From: Eudromia elegans
Taxonomy: Eukaryota > Chordata > Aves > Tinamiformes > Tinamidae
Direction: 5' to 3'
Length of the DNA stretch: 64,000 bases
NCBI GenBank assembly: GCA_003342815.1
Contig: PTEX01000137.1
Coordinates: 352,852-416,851, forward strand
Shown here: in pieces, positions 13,211-26,931 of the stretch
How positions within the stretch are numbered: position 1 is the stretch's first letter
Layout of the letters: each line of letters begins with the position of its first letter
The notes under the pieces: model-generated
The model's database searches: none
What the model saw: only the letters and a program-made list of their open reading frames with translations
What the model was told of the DNA's origin: nothing
Position numbers and translations under genes: made by a program

Positions 13211-13242
13211 AACAGAAACTAAAGCTTAACAGAAACTAAAGA
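13211..13242. repeat. 18-base tandem duplication
   Basis: AACAGAAACTAAAG occurs twice, 18 bases apart, with CTT between the copies. Confidence 0.7.
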
Positions 13243-14157
13243 GGACATGATTTCCTCATATTGCCGTAATGCTACACAGATGCCAGAAGTGAAAGGGGAC
13301 AATGTCAGGGAAGGTGTAAAAGTGGCTCCTGTCTTCAGGAAGCCTTTGCCACATGGACATCCAAGGTCTGGGATGCTCTAGTCAATACTACTTTTTCCTC
13401 CAAAAATTTTCCCTGAACTCATTTAAAGTTCACAAAGGTGCATAGAACAGTAAGTAGCCTTGAATTCCCTCGTCCTTTAGTAGCTATCAAGAAACTGCTT
13501 TCCAGATAATACTGGAAATACTGTAGGTTGATTTTTAGAACCTTATGTTTGTACTGCAGTGGCACCGAAGAAACATTATTAATCCATACATTTCACCAGC
13601 ATAAGGGCTTGAGTAATTCCATTGTGAGGCATTTTAACACATCTGAAAAACATAAATATCAATACCAAACATGACTATGTATAAACTAAGATTATAGTAA
13701 CTCCTTGCAAAGTGGAATTATTGAGAAAATAAAAACAAAAACACATACACTATTAAACCACATACTATTTTATTCTTGAAAGCAAAAAACAGTACTCAGG
13801 ACTCCCATTTCTACTGAACACCTGGAGGGGGTGGTTCAAGTTTCACAAAGCGGTACAGAATATTTGGAGCTGAAGAAAAGATGATCCATACCATCCATGA
13901 GTCACATCCCTAATTCTGAATGACATCCATCAGCACAAAGACTACAAGTGACAGCAGGACCTGAACAATTAGCTGTTCTGACTAGACTGCCATTAGATCA
14001 CAATGACATTTGATCATCTATCTCCTTGACTAAAGTCCTTAAGCACCAGGCTATATCATGGAAAGGTTAAGCCAGTACTTGCAGTTATCAGTGCAATTAA
14101 GCGACTAGCAATTCTGCCGGCTGGTCTGCAAACCTTGGTTTGGGGAAGCCCTGAAAC

Positions 14158-14176
14158 TTTTTTTTTTTTTTTTTTT
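14158..14176. repeat. T19 homopolymer
   Basis: Uninterrupted run of T. No retrotransposon body is recognisable beside it. Confidence 0.95.
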
Positions 14177-14297
14177 GTCTTGAAGCATACAGAAGTACAA
14201 CCCATATTTCAGATCATAAAGAATAAATGAATACTTCAGTAAATAAAAATATTGCTCCAGGAAGTGGTAGTTTTCTTACTTATCAAATTTATCTAAT

Positions 14298-14322
14298 CCC
14301 CCCCCCACACACACACACAAAA
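14298..14322. repeat. C9 run followed by (AC)n
   Basis: A C homopolymer is joined to an AC dinucleotide repeat. Confidence 0.9.
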
Positions 14323-16684
14323 ACCACATAAGAATAAACCTATTTTTTCTAAAGCAGGCACAAACTTGCAACTACCCTTTTGCACAGTAGATCTGGAATT
14401 CAGGTACCTGTGAGGAAAGTACCCAAACTGCCCCCACCACAGGCAGCAGCCAAACTGCAGCACTCAACACGTGTGTTTGACCCATGGAAACCAGCTGACA
14501 AATTAAATGAGTCATCTTCGACATACGAGAACTCTCTATATATATTAGCCATAATTATGTGGTCCTAACCTTAGGATCCCAACTCTGTTCTATCAATATT
14601 TAACTGATGAAAATTAAATTGAGAGAGCAGTTTTAAATAACAGCCCAAGAGCTGTCCAAATTGAAAGGCAGTCCTATCTAGCAGGACCAGGAAGACATTT
14701 TATTAGTGTTCTTTAGGAAAAGAACTTCAATCAGACTTGCTTGAAAATAGCCCTTTAGTTAAGCGGCATGGACAAAGACCCTGTGAAAACTCTCCAACTT
14801 TGGGGGGTGCAGTGAATCTGTTTGAAAGGATCATTTGTAGGTAGATTACAATTTGGCCAGATGACACACACTGTCACACTGCAGCACTCCTATCAGACAA
14901 CGAACAACCATGCAACTTTGGGAACTCTGGGAAGACAGAACTATAAAAGCTCTCTCCCCGCCGCCCTGTGCAACTCTTGAAGAATATTTAGAATGATGGT
15001 ACATATACAAGTTTATTCAACAGGACCTCTCCAAACTGCAGACTTTTCTCAGACATCATATTTTAACCAGCTACTGCACTCTCGGTACGAGCTGTTCAAG
15101 CAAGTGTTCCTTCTAGCCCAAGCGCCAGGCTTTTCAGACTCAAAAGAAGATCGCAAGAAAAACTATCTGCCGGAGGAAGACAGTCTTTTCTTCTTCCTCT
15201 ATTACCTAAATACTTTTAAGATAATGAAAAACATACTTCCTACTTTTCCCCTAGAAAAGTAAACTAAGCTTTCAATTGCTTTACCATTCCTTGTGCTTGG
15301 AATCCTGCAACTTTCTCCTGTCTTGAAAATCACCCACCCTTGTGGCACAACCATCAAACCAGTTTAAGGTCAGGTCTGTCCAGGGCAACAACCTCCTCTT
15401 CTACAAGATGCACAATTATAAAGATCATATGAAAGACAAGAATAGTTCAAGAATTTCTGCTCACGTCATTAACATAGCTGAGGGAAACTGTTTATGTGTA
15501 ATATGCTGTTTTTCATAGTGCAAATTAAATCACAGATCTCGGAGAATTTGTAAAATACATAATTGCCCCTTCCTTCCCCATAACCAAGTTTACTTTCATA
15601 TTTTTACTCAAGTGCCCTTGCATTACCTATATCGAAAGCTCTGCAATCCCTCAGTGACCACTGCCCCTTGTGACTGCAAAAACTAGTTACTTCCCAGTAT
15701 AAATCACAGCGATTGCAGAGTGCGGGGGAAGTGTAGAGGGGAAGAGGAAAAAGACCTCACTGATCCCTGCTATTAATAAACTAGCCTCAGAATGGCCACT
15801 TTAAAGCCAGTCCTAGAGAATGACTTAGATGGAAACAAAGTTGTTTAGTTGTTTCTATCTAGAGACAATCAATCACTTGAGAGGGTGACCAAGCTTTTGT
15901 TTTATTACCAGCTTTGCTCAAAAGCAGCCAGTTTTCAGTGCCATAAAAAGCACAAGTAATCACAGAAGTAATTCTAAGCTTCCAAATAAAAACACACAAA
16001 ATGAATTAACCCTGCTGTCAAGAGACCAGCAACTCCCAAACTGTAATAATAATCAATCCCAAATTCCATCTCAGTTAATTCCTTGTCGAGCTCATGGGTT
16101 CTTTTTGGGAAGTAGGAGGTATTTCATCTGAAGATGGGAAGAAAACAGCAAACAACATTTTGAGGAAGGCTCCCCCTCAAACAAGGATCCAGAATACGGG
16201 AGAAGAGCTGTGGAAATACAAGTGCAACTAAAAAGAGATCTCCAAGTGACATAATACACATACCCATGGAAGCACAACTACAGAACAGCCACAGGTAGCC
16301 CGGGCAGCAGACAGAACAAGAAAAACAAAGAAACTGGTATTTCCATTTTTTTTATTATAGTTGTGGATTGTACATTAAGTTGTTCAAGTGAAGTGTAGGT
16401 GACCAGAGTTATTTCAGGCAAATTATTCTACCCACAGGGATGTACTGGAAAGATGACTCTAACAGGCAAGACAATAAAATTTGTGTCAAGCAAGAGTTTT
16501 TGGTAAACTTAAGCACTCAGGACATTTTTAAAGGTTTAACGATTCCTGCATCTTCCACACATTAATGTGTTTTTATGCTGACCTGCTTGCTAGTTTGGAA
16601 GTCCAAGCTGGTTTCAGAAACTGTCCTCATTTCCTGAGCAGATGCTATGCAGGAAGACCCTCCATTTAGAACAACTAGAACACC

Positions 16685-16724
16685 GTGTGTGTGTGCGCGT
16701 GTGTCTGTGTGTGCGTGTGTCTGT
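16685..16724. repeat. (GT/GC)n interrupted dinucleotide repeat
   Basis: Alternating GT with GC and CT interruptions, a potential Z-DNA tract. Confidence 0.9.
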
Positions 16725-17293
16725 GAAAATACTTGCCACAGATTAAAGAAAATGCTTTACCCAAGACCTGCAACTGGAAGCAAAGAGAGCAACTACTTGG
16801 AGCAACTACAAGAGCAACTACTGTTACTCATGCATATAGGAAACTGCAGAAAGCAAAGTCCTTTAAAGCAGTAGTGGGAATGAAGCAGAGCTGTCAAAAC
16901 CTTGATAGGAATCCTAGCTATTTTTCCTGCTCCTGTGCTTCTGCACACAGACTTCTGCCTCTGCTCTACTCAGCTACTACAACTTTATATTTAATATCCT
17001 CCTACAACATCTGGATTCTTTCTACCTTATTTAGCCATGTTTCTGGCCCAGTTTCCTTCAAATAGGTATTAGTACATCTTCTAAAAGGTTTAATAAACTC
17101 AACACACTTCTGCAGAGTAGATTATGTAACCTGTAACTAATCAAAACATTAGAAACATTAGAAATAAAAACGGGAGAGAGACATCTGCATGGTGCAAATG
17201 CAATCGAACTGTCCCATTCTGCCCTTCCTTCCCTCCCACACACAGAGGAGGAGTAAAGAGAAGTACTTCATCCACTTGGCTCCCAGGCATTAC

Positions 17294-17346
17294 CCTGTTA
17301 GAAGGATCTTCAGCACTAGTCTGTGAGGCACGCAGCACTGTAACAT
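17294..17346 (-). CDS. candidate coding exon (minus strand), unidentified protein
   Basis: A very good minus-strand acceptor (CTTCTTTTTGTTCCCCAG) precedes base 17346. The donor is AGG|GTAATG at 17294/17293, which is moderate. The frame matching the upstream candidate exon encodes VTVLRASQTSAEDPSNR after a split Asn codon and ends in phase 0. The other frames either stop or do not fit the phase. The two exons would be separated by a 372-base intron. The peptide is polar and looks protein-like but matches nothing I can name. Confidence 0.2.
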
Positions 17347-17718
17347 CTGGGGAACAAAAAGAAGTTTATTTTATAGCCATTAACATGATCACGAACCAAA
17401 GACTATTCTCTCCAATAGAGATATACTACATGGCAGGCTTGTCATTTTTTGCTTCGTAATGGAGTCATTTCATTGTATGCAAGAAGCCTGGGGCATTCTG
17501 CTCTGCCTATTACTCTGATGCCCACATTCAGAGGGCTAATCTACTATCAGCCAGCAGCCTGACAGACAAAAGGGAGAAGCAGGAAAGCGGCACACGCGGC
17601 TGAGCCCGCGCTCTCCCCACGCGCGCTCTCCCCACATGCTCCAGCTCCGAAATAATTTTCCCAGTAGGCCCACGAACCAACAAGTCACACACAGGCATCT
17701 GACTGCAGTCCTACTTAC

Positions 17719-17767
17719 TGCTTCTGTGGTTAAAGGAGGACATAGCCATGTTTCAAAGCTGACAAGG
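17719..17767 (-). CDS. candidate start-codon exon (minus strand), unidentified protein
   Basis: On the minus strand, an acceptor with a run of nine T ends in TTTACCCAG next to base 17767. The exon ends at 17719 in a GTAAGT donor, though the bases before it (GCA) are not ideal. ATG at 17749 has a good context (AAACATGG) and encodes MAMSSFNHRS before the splice, leaving one base of a split codon. The reading phase agrees with the next candidate at 17294-17346. I recognise no family. At 49 bases the exon is short and could be a decoy. Confidence 0.18.
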
Positions 17768-18829
17768 CTGGGTAAACTTTAAAAAAAAACAGTTTAGTGC
17801 TTCCAGGCTTTAGGGGAATGACTGTGAAGTTTATGTCAAGGTAAAGTAAAGCATTTCAGGTTTGTACAAGTTATCAGCTTACTTACAAAGATAATGTTTA
17901 TGACTTTTTTTGTTGAGAATTTACTACACATGGTCCTGAAAATGCTTAAAAAAAAACTGGAGGAAATTAGAAAGATGAACTATAAGAAGTAAATATAAGA
18001 AATAGTAAGTAACCAACTAGAATAAGGTATTTGGCAAGTTTTCAGTTTCATCACTTTTTTTACCTACTTAGAGAAGAATTCCAATGTTTAAAAAAAGGGG
18101 GGGAGGGATTCCTACATCCCAAAGAGATGTGAGAACACACATGCAAACCATTAATCCTGTTTATTTTTGCATACTCACACTGCACAAATGGAAATCCTCA
18201 TTTTTTGGAAGGGGAAAGAGAGAAAGTTTGCCATTTCATACCGAAATGAAGAAAATGCCCACACATGCTGGAGTTCAGACATATTTTACCTCTTTTAAAA
18301 GAAAAGTTTCAGAGTCAAAGGTAGTACTGGCAAAAGCAATATTTACTTGAGCAGCAGACCTGCGAGTGACACTTCCCATCAAACACCTTGTAAGAACTCA
18401 CAAGCTTCTGTTAAGCATCATGATTTTTATTCAAAGCAGCCTATTTGCATCCTTTGCAACTGGAAAGCCAAACTTGTCACTCCTGTGTGAACTGGCTTCG
18501 CTCACAGAAAATATGCCAGTAGTTCTCCTTGCCACTGGACTCGCACACTTAAGTGTGAACCTGGTTCATCTTTCAAGCAGCCCTCGTGAGCACGCAACAA
18601 CTGCATCAGCTCTGCACACTGCTCACTTAAGGACTAACTGCACACGCTGACCTACAGAAACTATACCATGTCCTACTGCATTATATGTCACTGGAAGCAT
18701 TCACTCCTTCTTATGCTATAGCCACCAATTCAGTTCTGCTTCTTATTTCTGTCCGAGTAACTTTTCCACTTCTGTACAGAAGCAGCTTCCTGTTATTTTG
18801 ATTGCAATACACATCTGATTCTTACTCAC

Positions 18830-18846
18830 TTTTTTTTTTTTTTTTT
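18830..18846. repeat. T17 homopolymer
   Basis: Uninterrupted run of T. Confidence 0.95.
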
Positions 18847-20095
18847 AAGACATATTAGAGCATTGGGAATATGATATGTTATTCAAATTAAAAATCTGGA
18901 AAAGTGGCAATGTAAGTCTTACTATGAAGAACTAAAGTTGTTAGAATAGTCTTTTGCATAGAATATAGTCTCCACATATTTGGTATCATTACTGTTATGA
19001 ACCTCGGAAGTTTACCTTCTGTTACTACAGTGAATATTTAAGTCAATCTAACAGATTTAGATACAGACTATAATTAAATAAACAAACACATACAAGGAAT
19101 TCCTTAGCTAAACACAAAATTCACCTCAAAATTTTAAAAAAGCCAATCTCTCAAGCATATTATTGTAACAATTCCTCCAAAAATCTGCTCAAGTCCAGAG
19201 TTTGAAATTGACAAGAACTGTGTTTTCTGGGCAAATAGGGGACAACAAAGTTCTGAAATCCCCCGTCAGGACAAGAGTCACAGAAGAAGAACACTTCTCT
19301 TCTTTTACAACCATCTGTAGCACCTCCTCAAGAGCAGCACCATTCCTGGTGGTGCTCTGCACTCTTATCTTTCTCTCCCACATGCAGAAGTAAGAGAAAA
19401 AAAATTACTGTATTTGCATGCATAATTATGGTGTAGCTCAGCAGCCAGCAAAAAAAAATTACTGGAAGTCCCGAACAGATATGCCCAATGACCACACCTT
19501 AGTTTTTCAAATGAAAATGCTTTGGAAGGAAAGGGAAGGGACAAAAGCATGGGAAGAAACCAGTCATTAAGTCAAACCTCCCGTAAGTCCTAATTCACCA
19601 CCTCACTCTCTTTGCAGGGCCAACTGTATCTAGGTCTGTGAACAGTAATATAAGAATGAATCTAGCAGCATACCACTAGTTCTGCTTTGCTTATATTCCC
19701 AGTATGGCTACTTGGTAAATACTACTAACAGAGGAGTCTGTGGAAAGACATCAGCAGAATTAGATGAAAGATTAAACATCTCATAGATTCAAAGAATCTC
19801 ATAGACTGTATCATCCTTTCAAGGCTGAAACTTTACATCACTTACTGTAAATACTATAAAAGAGCCTTGCCTCAAAGAAAGAAAAAAAATGGAACAGGAG
19901 GTGGAAAGAAGGGCAATCTGAAATATACCTGAAAGAACAGAAACCCTTGAGGGCACTGAGAAAATGTGTTCAAATACAGGTATATTTAGGAAGAGGTAAA
20001 GGTGGACAACTTACCGTGCTAATGACTTTATACATTAAATGAAAACATACTAGATTAAACGGGTGTGTGTGGGGAGGGAGTGTCAGGGTGGTTTG

Positions 20096-20115
20096 TTTAT
20101 TTATTTATTTATTTA
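20096..20115. repeat. (TTTA)n microsatellite
   Basis: About five tandem TTTA units. Confidence 0.85.
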
Positions 20116-23100
20116 AAAACACCCTGTAGGTTTTTGTTCTTTAGTTTCCACTTTTTTTTTCCCACCCCTCATCAGATGAAATGGATTTCCCCAGGCCTTT
20201 TTCAATCATGTCACATTTGCAATGTTTTGTAATCTCATTTTGCTGTTTCCCATACATGCTCTGTGGATGGATCTCTCTACAAAAGAGAACAGACAAAACT
20301 GCCCTCAGTGTCTGTCAGCTGTCAGGATGAAAAGGGATGTTTGCTGAAATAATAAAATCATTTCCTATCACAATAACCGAAAGTGCTGTCTGGCATTTCT
20401 GACCCATTCGGTCCAGTGACAGTATTTGGTCCTAATAAGGAGGGAACTTACATCCCTCTCTACCACATCAGTGTCTTAACCACTTCATTCCAGGAAAGTC
20501 ACTTCCAGGAACACAGTGAAAGGCTGATTTTGAGTTTCTTCTCCCCTGTGCGCTTGCTTGCTTCTCCAGTGTTCCTGCTTTAAAACTTGATTTGTGATAA
20601 GCTAAAAACTAGAAGATATCTGCATAAAGTCCAAAAGCACACTTTAGAGAAATAACATTTCCTTTTTAAATGTCTCTTCTTTCTGATACTGTACATATGA
20701 GTTTGTGCCAATGACAATATATGGCTGCCTTTGTGCTCAGAGAATTAGTTCGACATGTCCTTCTACTCAAGGACTACTTATTAATCACGCTCAAAAATCC
20801 TAATTGGAGAAAATGGAATGGTACCTACACACAATATAGAATCATAACCGAGCACCCTAAATTCAGGGAGAATATATTCCTCACCAGGCAAGTCCATTTG
20901 CCCTTTATAAGTCTTTAAAGGAAGGGCAGGTGGAATACATTCAAGGCAGAGGAATGAGATAGATGACACCAAAAAGAAAGTAAATGCTCATAAGGAAAGC
21001 AACAAAGGACACCAGTTTTCAGGTTTTAAACTTTGCGTGATGGCAGTTGTTAACCAAATCACTCTGCAACAACAGGGGTAAAGTCCTTACATGACAGAGA
21101 CTGTGACAGCTGAGAGTGACAGCTGAAAAAGAGAGAACTGAATAAAGCTGCTTTCAAACGGTATTAACATCTCAAAGATGAGAATGCATATTCTGTTGAA
21201 TTGGAAAAAAAAACCCTCACATACTAAGAAAAAAGATGTAGCTATGTTACAGTAGCGGCATAAAAAAAAAAAAACATAAAATGAGAATTTCTTCTGTTAA
21301 GAGTTTCCTTTGGGACAGACCTACAATTCCAACAACTTTGGTTTATATATTTAGCACTAAACTACTATCCCTATGTAGAGATTCAAATTTAACAAGCTTC
21401 CTCTTTAGCTCTACCACCTATCTCCACAACATGTTAAAGTTGTTGTGCAAGACATTTAGACAACGAATCAGATGTATAGACACGGTTATCAGAAGATAAG
21501 AGGTAGTACATATATTTTTACTAACTGAAAGGAGCTTAGATACTGCGGTGATGGGGGTAGCATTTTTCTCAGGAGTACTGAAATTGATTTATAAAGCTGT
21601 GCTGCATTTCATGGCACTCAGCATATTTATCAGTCAAGTCTCACTCTTCTGGACTGGTCTTTCTGTCCTCTTGGGCTGTTATGCAGGAGTTCTGCTAACC
21701 TAGACAAGAAGAGTCAAATAGATTATTAAACAAAAACTTAAGTTTAACACAAAATGAAAACTTAAAATAATTGTAACCCTTCTTTAAAAGAGGACAGCAA
21801 GCAAGCGTAAATGAGCTAAAGTACACAACAGCAAAGAGTTTACGTATAATCAAGCTTCTGTTATTCTTTCTAACAACTTAAAAACAAGTCACTACAAAAG
21901 GAACAGGCAGAAAAGGCAAACAAAGTCTGATGAGAGATTTCTACACATCTGCCAGTGAGCTCCAGAAATAAACTCCAAGAAGCCTCAACCCACCAATTCT
22001 AGTGTTTCAAGGTATAAACCGGCCAAGTGAGGTCAAAGCTACTTCCCACTGAGCCATTCAGCCAACCAGGGACCAGATTCATCTTCCTCTGATAGATCAA
22101 CTAGATGAGTCAGAAATAGGATATTGGGTCTTGAATGAGAATCAAGCTACTTCCTATTCCACTGTCCCTTCCTCCCACACACTTCTCTGGGTAACCATTT
22201 ATACAGACATTCCTTTCTTCTCGGTGTCTGATTTTCTTAAATTCAAACAGCAATTTTCTAAACACGAAACAATCTCTGTCCTAACTATCTACTTTAGTGT
22301 CCAGTGACTACAACCACCCGTGAGCTAGACGGCTGTAATCTCCCAACATACACGTTGCCTCTCGCTCCCCAGGCTCTTCCAGTTGGGAGTCGTGACCACC
22401 TGCACTGGAAGCCCCTCTCTGAGTCTCAGCAGCAGAGGTAAAACTCAAATGTGGCACATATTCATTCTATACAGGCACACCCTCTAAAGCCCATTCTTTA
22501 TGTACATGCTTTTAAGGGATTTTTGCTTTGAGGAGGAGTTCTGGTATTTCATTTACTGAGCAGCCAGCTGCAAGCATCAGGAAGCCCAGCCTTGCATCGG
22601 GTGCTCTCCTTTAGCCGTTATCGTCCCAGCGAAACCAAGGCCTGGTCAAAGCAGCTGTGTCCACTCCAAGCAGTTCTCTGCTAAAGTCTGCGCAGCACAG
22701 CGGGATCTGTGGAGGTTTCCATGAGGAACTTCTCTCCTGTTTTAGTCTGTGTCCACAATTTTTCCACTTAAGTTTTGGGTATACAAAAATATGCCAAAAG
22801 ACAAAATTCTCTTCCTCTGGTTCATCACCTCTTCCACACTCACTGAAGTATATTTGCTAGCAATGTTTCCAATCTTAAATCTCTCTTCAGTGATTTTTCA
22901 ATAACAAGTTTTGATACTGCTGCTTGATTGCTGTAAATACAAGCATTCCAAGACAATAAATACAAATAAGTTAAAAACATTCAAATGGAAAGGAATAAAA
23001 ACCGCTTAAGTGACAAATCTGTTCCTTAAGGCTGCAGGCCAACCTAAATAATAGGACAGTCTTGATGATAAAAAATGAACTGACATTCAGCTCCTGCTAT

Positions 23101-23881
23101 GGACTTCCCGCGTGACCTGGGCTAAGTCACTTGAGAAAGCAGTTCTTGAAAATTCCTGGCCTGTTAGAGCTGCCAGGGTGAAGTACCAAAGATCTGAGAT
23201 CATAGCTGTGAGCCAGGTGCTGCTTATGTGTCCGTAACAGGGAAGATCCTCACTGGCGAGCACGTCTGAAAATATAGGTAAGTAGGACCAGAACTTCAGA
23301 AATTTGGCTCCCCTCACTGGCCTGAAGCACGGGGGACTTCACAGAGAGCTGTATTTGAAAGTCAGCAGGAACGTCTGTCAAACCAAGAACTCATCTGTTC
23401 CTCAAGCTCTCATTTTACACTTCTGTGTGAAACCTGTCACAGAGAGAATCTCCCCAACCTCCAGAGACATAATATGCACTGTAAAACAGTGGACTTACAG
23501 TCACTCTAATAATCTGCTTGTAAAAATCAATTAACTGGTGTTAGGTTCTGAGGCGCCTCAAAACAGCTAATGAGTTCAAAGAAGTGAGCCTGTCTTCCTG
23601 ATAAACAAGAATAATAACTGAACTTCAAAACAACAATTCTTAAGAGCCATGTGGGTAGATTCTGTAGTTTTAGCAGTTTCTTCTGCAATAGAGACCAATT
23701 GCTCAAAATCAGTTAAAAAAAAAGTTTCTATAAAGTTTCAGTTTATTATCATAGCAATACAGTCCTGTGCATGTTAAAAGCATCTATCATCCCTTGTTGG
23801 CATTTTATACCTCATAAAAACAAATGTTTCTACATGAAGAAATGCAAACCATAGATAATTTTACTTTAAATTACCTGAAAA

Positions 23882-23896
23882 ACACACACACACACA
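23882..23896. repeat. (AC)n microsatellite
   Basis: About seven AC units. Confidence 0.85.
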
Positions 23897-26091
23897 GAGG
23901 AATAAACCAGCAATACCACAACTCCTCTCACAACTGGGAAAAGGACAGATAACTGGCATGTAGGCCTTGGAATTCATTTCTCCTTCCATTACCAAGGAAA
24001 AGAGCTCAGTTTCAGAACAGCAAAGGCCTGTTAAAAAGCCAGAAGAGTCAACAGGAGGAGTTAAGAGCCCACTAGACCTTCTGCTGGAAGTTTGCTGTTC
24101 AAATTCGCTTTGTCAATCTGTACCATCCTCAGACTTCCACCTAGTATCATGCTAAGAAAATTCCTCTGATGACTTCTCTGATGCAGAAGCCCACATTTTA
24201 AGCAAAAGTTTCACCTCGTTGCTATTTTTCATCACCTGTCTCAGCAGCACACTTATTCAAGTCCTGCAAGGCCATTTCGCGTAGCTAATCACCTTAAAGT
24301 AGTCTCCTGCAGAACCATTAGTAAGAAGCACTGATCACTGAGAGAAAAATGAAAAGATAGTGACATTTTTTAATGTGCCCCCATCCCCATAATGTTTCAC
24401 CGGTTAAAAATAAAAAGCAAGTGTTACAGCCTTATGTGAGAGGGAAGATTTCCTTGTATTCAAACAGCTCATTCGCTTGCCCATGAAGATCTGTCCATTG
24501 TGCCAGGAATATTAACTTGAGCTACATTACATAATTCCCAATTGCAAATTTAAATTAATGCTGGTGTGAAAACACGATATCTAGCAAAGAAGAAATGGAG
24601 GTGGACACAAGAAGAAAGTCTTTACATGGAACATTCTAATTCTAGTGCCACCAACATCTGACCTCCTGCCAGGTGTTTAACTCCAAGTTAAAACATTGGA
24701 GCTAACAGAAAGGCATCGAACATTTGGTTTACTCAAAAGCACTTGCAGCTTCTCGCAGGCCTTAGCTCTGTAGCAGAAGTATACTTTAAGTGATTATATA
24801 ATAAAAAATTAAAAGGAGAAAATCCAATTGTAAAGGAACTAAACAGCACTCTACCTTGAGCAAGTTAACATAAATAACCTTTCCGTAATGAGCTTCTTAA
24901 GGGGTCAGGGAGACACCCAACCTCAAACCCTGACCTCACACGTGTCTGACGGGATGCAGCACTCGCTCCTCTTCGCACATTTGGCTTTCTACTGTTTAAA
25001 ATGCAGCTGAGGAGCTGAAGGCATATTTAAGATATTTTCAGAATGTGTCTATATCAGGCTGATAGTTTCTTCCTGACCTTCTAGTATAGGAAGTTTTAAA
25101 TGTTTGGCTTGTTTAACTTGCGAGCAATACTCACCGTATTGCTCAACAAGATGCGTTATTTTTAGTTTTGCTGTGCTTAATACAAGCAAAGACAAACAAA
25201 TAATACGTATGCAAAACACTAAGAAAAGTCAGTAATGCTGAACCTGAAAGTCGGACTGTATTTACAAAAGAAAATTTAAAATGTTTGCTGCTATGCACTG
25301 TATCAGATTCACAGGGGCTTTGCATAGTGTGACAGCGCACGCAACCAGTGAGCCCGGCCCTCCCTTCTCTTCCCTGTCTCTATCAGCTGAGCGGGGAGAA
25401 GGGCATAGGGGAAGGGCCAGACTAACGGGGCTATTTTTCTGCTTTGTCAGAACGTTGCTACTGCTTGAGCACTTCGTTAACTCTATGCACTTGTGCACTG
25501 GGCACGTTTGCATGCACTGGCCAAAATCTAGGAGAATGAACTAGAATAGTTTTCTTTGGATGTGATCTAAAGCCTCAGATTTTCTTGCAAGGGCAGGTTC
25601 GAATGGCAGCACCAATCAGCTCTTCTGCTGCTCTCCTATAGTGGCCAATAAAGACAACAGAAAAGGAACCAGCTCTGGAGTTAAGATAGACGCTCTTTCC
25701 AGCTACAGTTAATATATTAGGACAGCAGCCCTAAGCTCCGGCTCTCAAATATGCAGGGGTGGGGTGAAGGGGCTGCACTACAAGAATAGCTGTGCTAAAC
25801 TGGTTATCAACACATAAACAACAGCATTAGAGATTATTTTATACAGTAGCCAGTACTACTAAACGGATTTACTGGATGCTGAGCACAGTGTCTCTTTAAT
25901 GATCTCCCACTCTGCATAAAGGGAGGGAAAAACGACAATTTGAACAGAATACAATTAGGGTAGATCATGAGCAAGACACCTCATAATGAGCTGAAGCATC
26001 TACTGTACCGTTGAGCCTTAGTTAACATAAAATACTCAGCTGTATGAGCAAAGCTGGATTCAGAGATTTGGAAGGAAAATGAGTCTCTTAC

Positions 26092-26175
26092 CTGTTTATT
26101 TCAAAGGTTAAAGGGTTAACACTTTGCTAGCAATTTTCTTCAGTAAACATTTGCAAGTCAAACATAAACCCACTG
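26092..26175 (-). other. candidate 84-base untranslated exon
   Basis: The minus strand has a strong donor CAG|GTAAGA at 26092/26091 and a possible acceptor ending in TTTCTCAG at 26176. The pyrimidine tract is weak. All ATG-initiated frames in it are short, so it would be an extra 5' untranslated exon of the transcript starting near 27.1 kb. This is decoy-level evidence. Confidence 0.15.
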
Positions 26176-26931
26176 CTGAGAAATCTCTATTATCCAGAAT
26201 CTATTATCTAACCGGTCCTGATGCTTCGATGCACAATGACTTAAGTTGGTTTTAATTCCTTAAGAAAAGAACCAAACCCAAGCTAAAACAAGACATACAT
26301 CCTGTGCAGCAGCACTAGTTGATAGAGACGCAACGGCGTTTTATAGTAAAAACGGTGCAATGACAAAGTCCAAAAGTGATGAAGATAAAAGATACCTGCA
26401 ACGACACGATGTCCTATTCACCTTTTGTTTTCTGTGCTGCAGACAAAACGTTTTGTGCCAAATGCTCTGAAATCCATTTTTCTACTATTAAGCACAAAGG
26501 AAAAACACTGACAGCAAGCGTGGTAAATAAATCCCTCCCTTGAGGACGAAGGCAGCAGGCAGGAGGGGGCTGACACGCACGCAGCAGAAAACTAAACACC
26601 ATTTTTTTTCTACCTGCACAAGTTGCCATTTGCTGCAGCGATCAAGAACCTCTTTTCCCCGTTGATTTCAAAATCTAGCTTTTCAGAGAATTCCTCTCTC
26701 TCAAGTCATCTGTTGATACAGATACATAGTCTGATATTCGTATCAGTGGGTCTTTAAGAGAAGAATCCGTTTTTCTTTCCTGTTCAGGTAAACATGTTTA
26801 CAGCTCCTGCACAGGCGCGGGGTGGTTCAGACTCACATGTCACACACATGTCGTCAGCAACAAGAAAAGCCCCTTTCTCCGATCATCAACATTTTAAATG
26901 AGGTAAAGAGAAAAGCACTTTCCAAACTTAC

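Larger units (their letters stand above)
9200..26080. other. AT-rich non-coding sequence, likely intronic or intergenic
   Basis: No recognisable transposon, RNA gene or conserved protein was found. It contains several microsatellites and the exon candidates listed separately. Candidate donors facing right (for example ACA|GTAAGT near 13450) show no convincing partner acceptors. Confidence 0.6.

Noticed and set aside
19780..19850. Possible CR1 3' end (CATAGATTC, CTCATAGACTG)
   Set aside because: Only a vague likeness to the octamer. The diagnostic GGTTGGAAGGGACCTC segment is missing.
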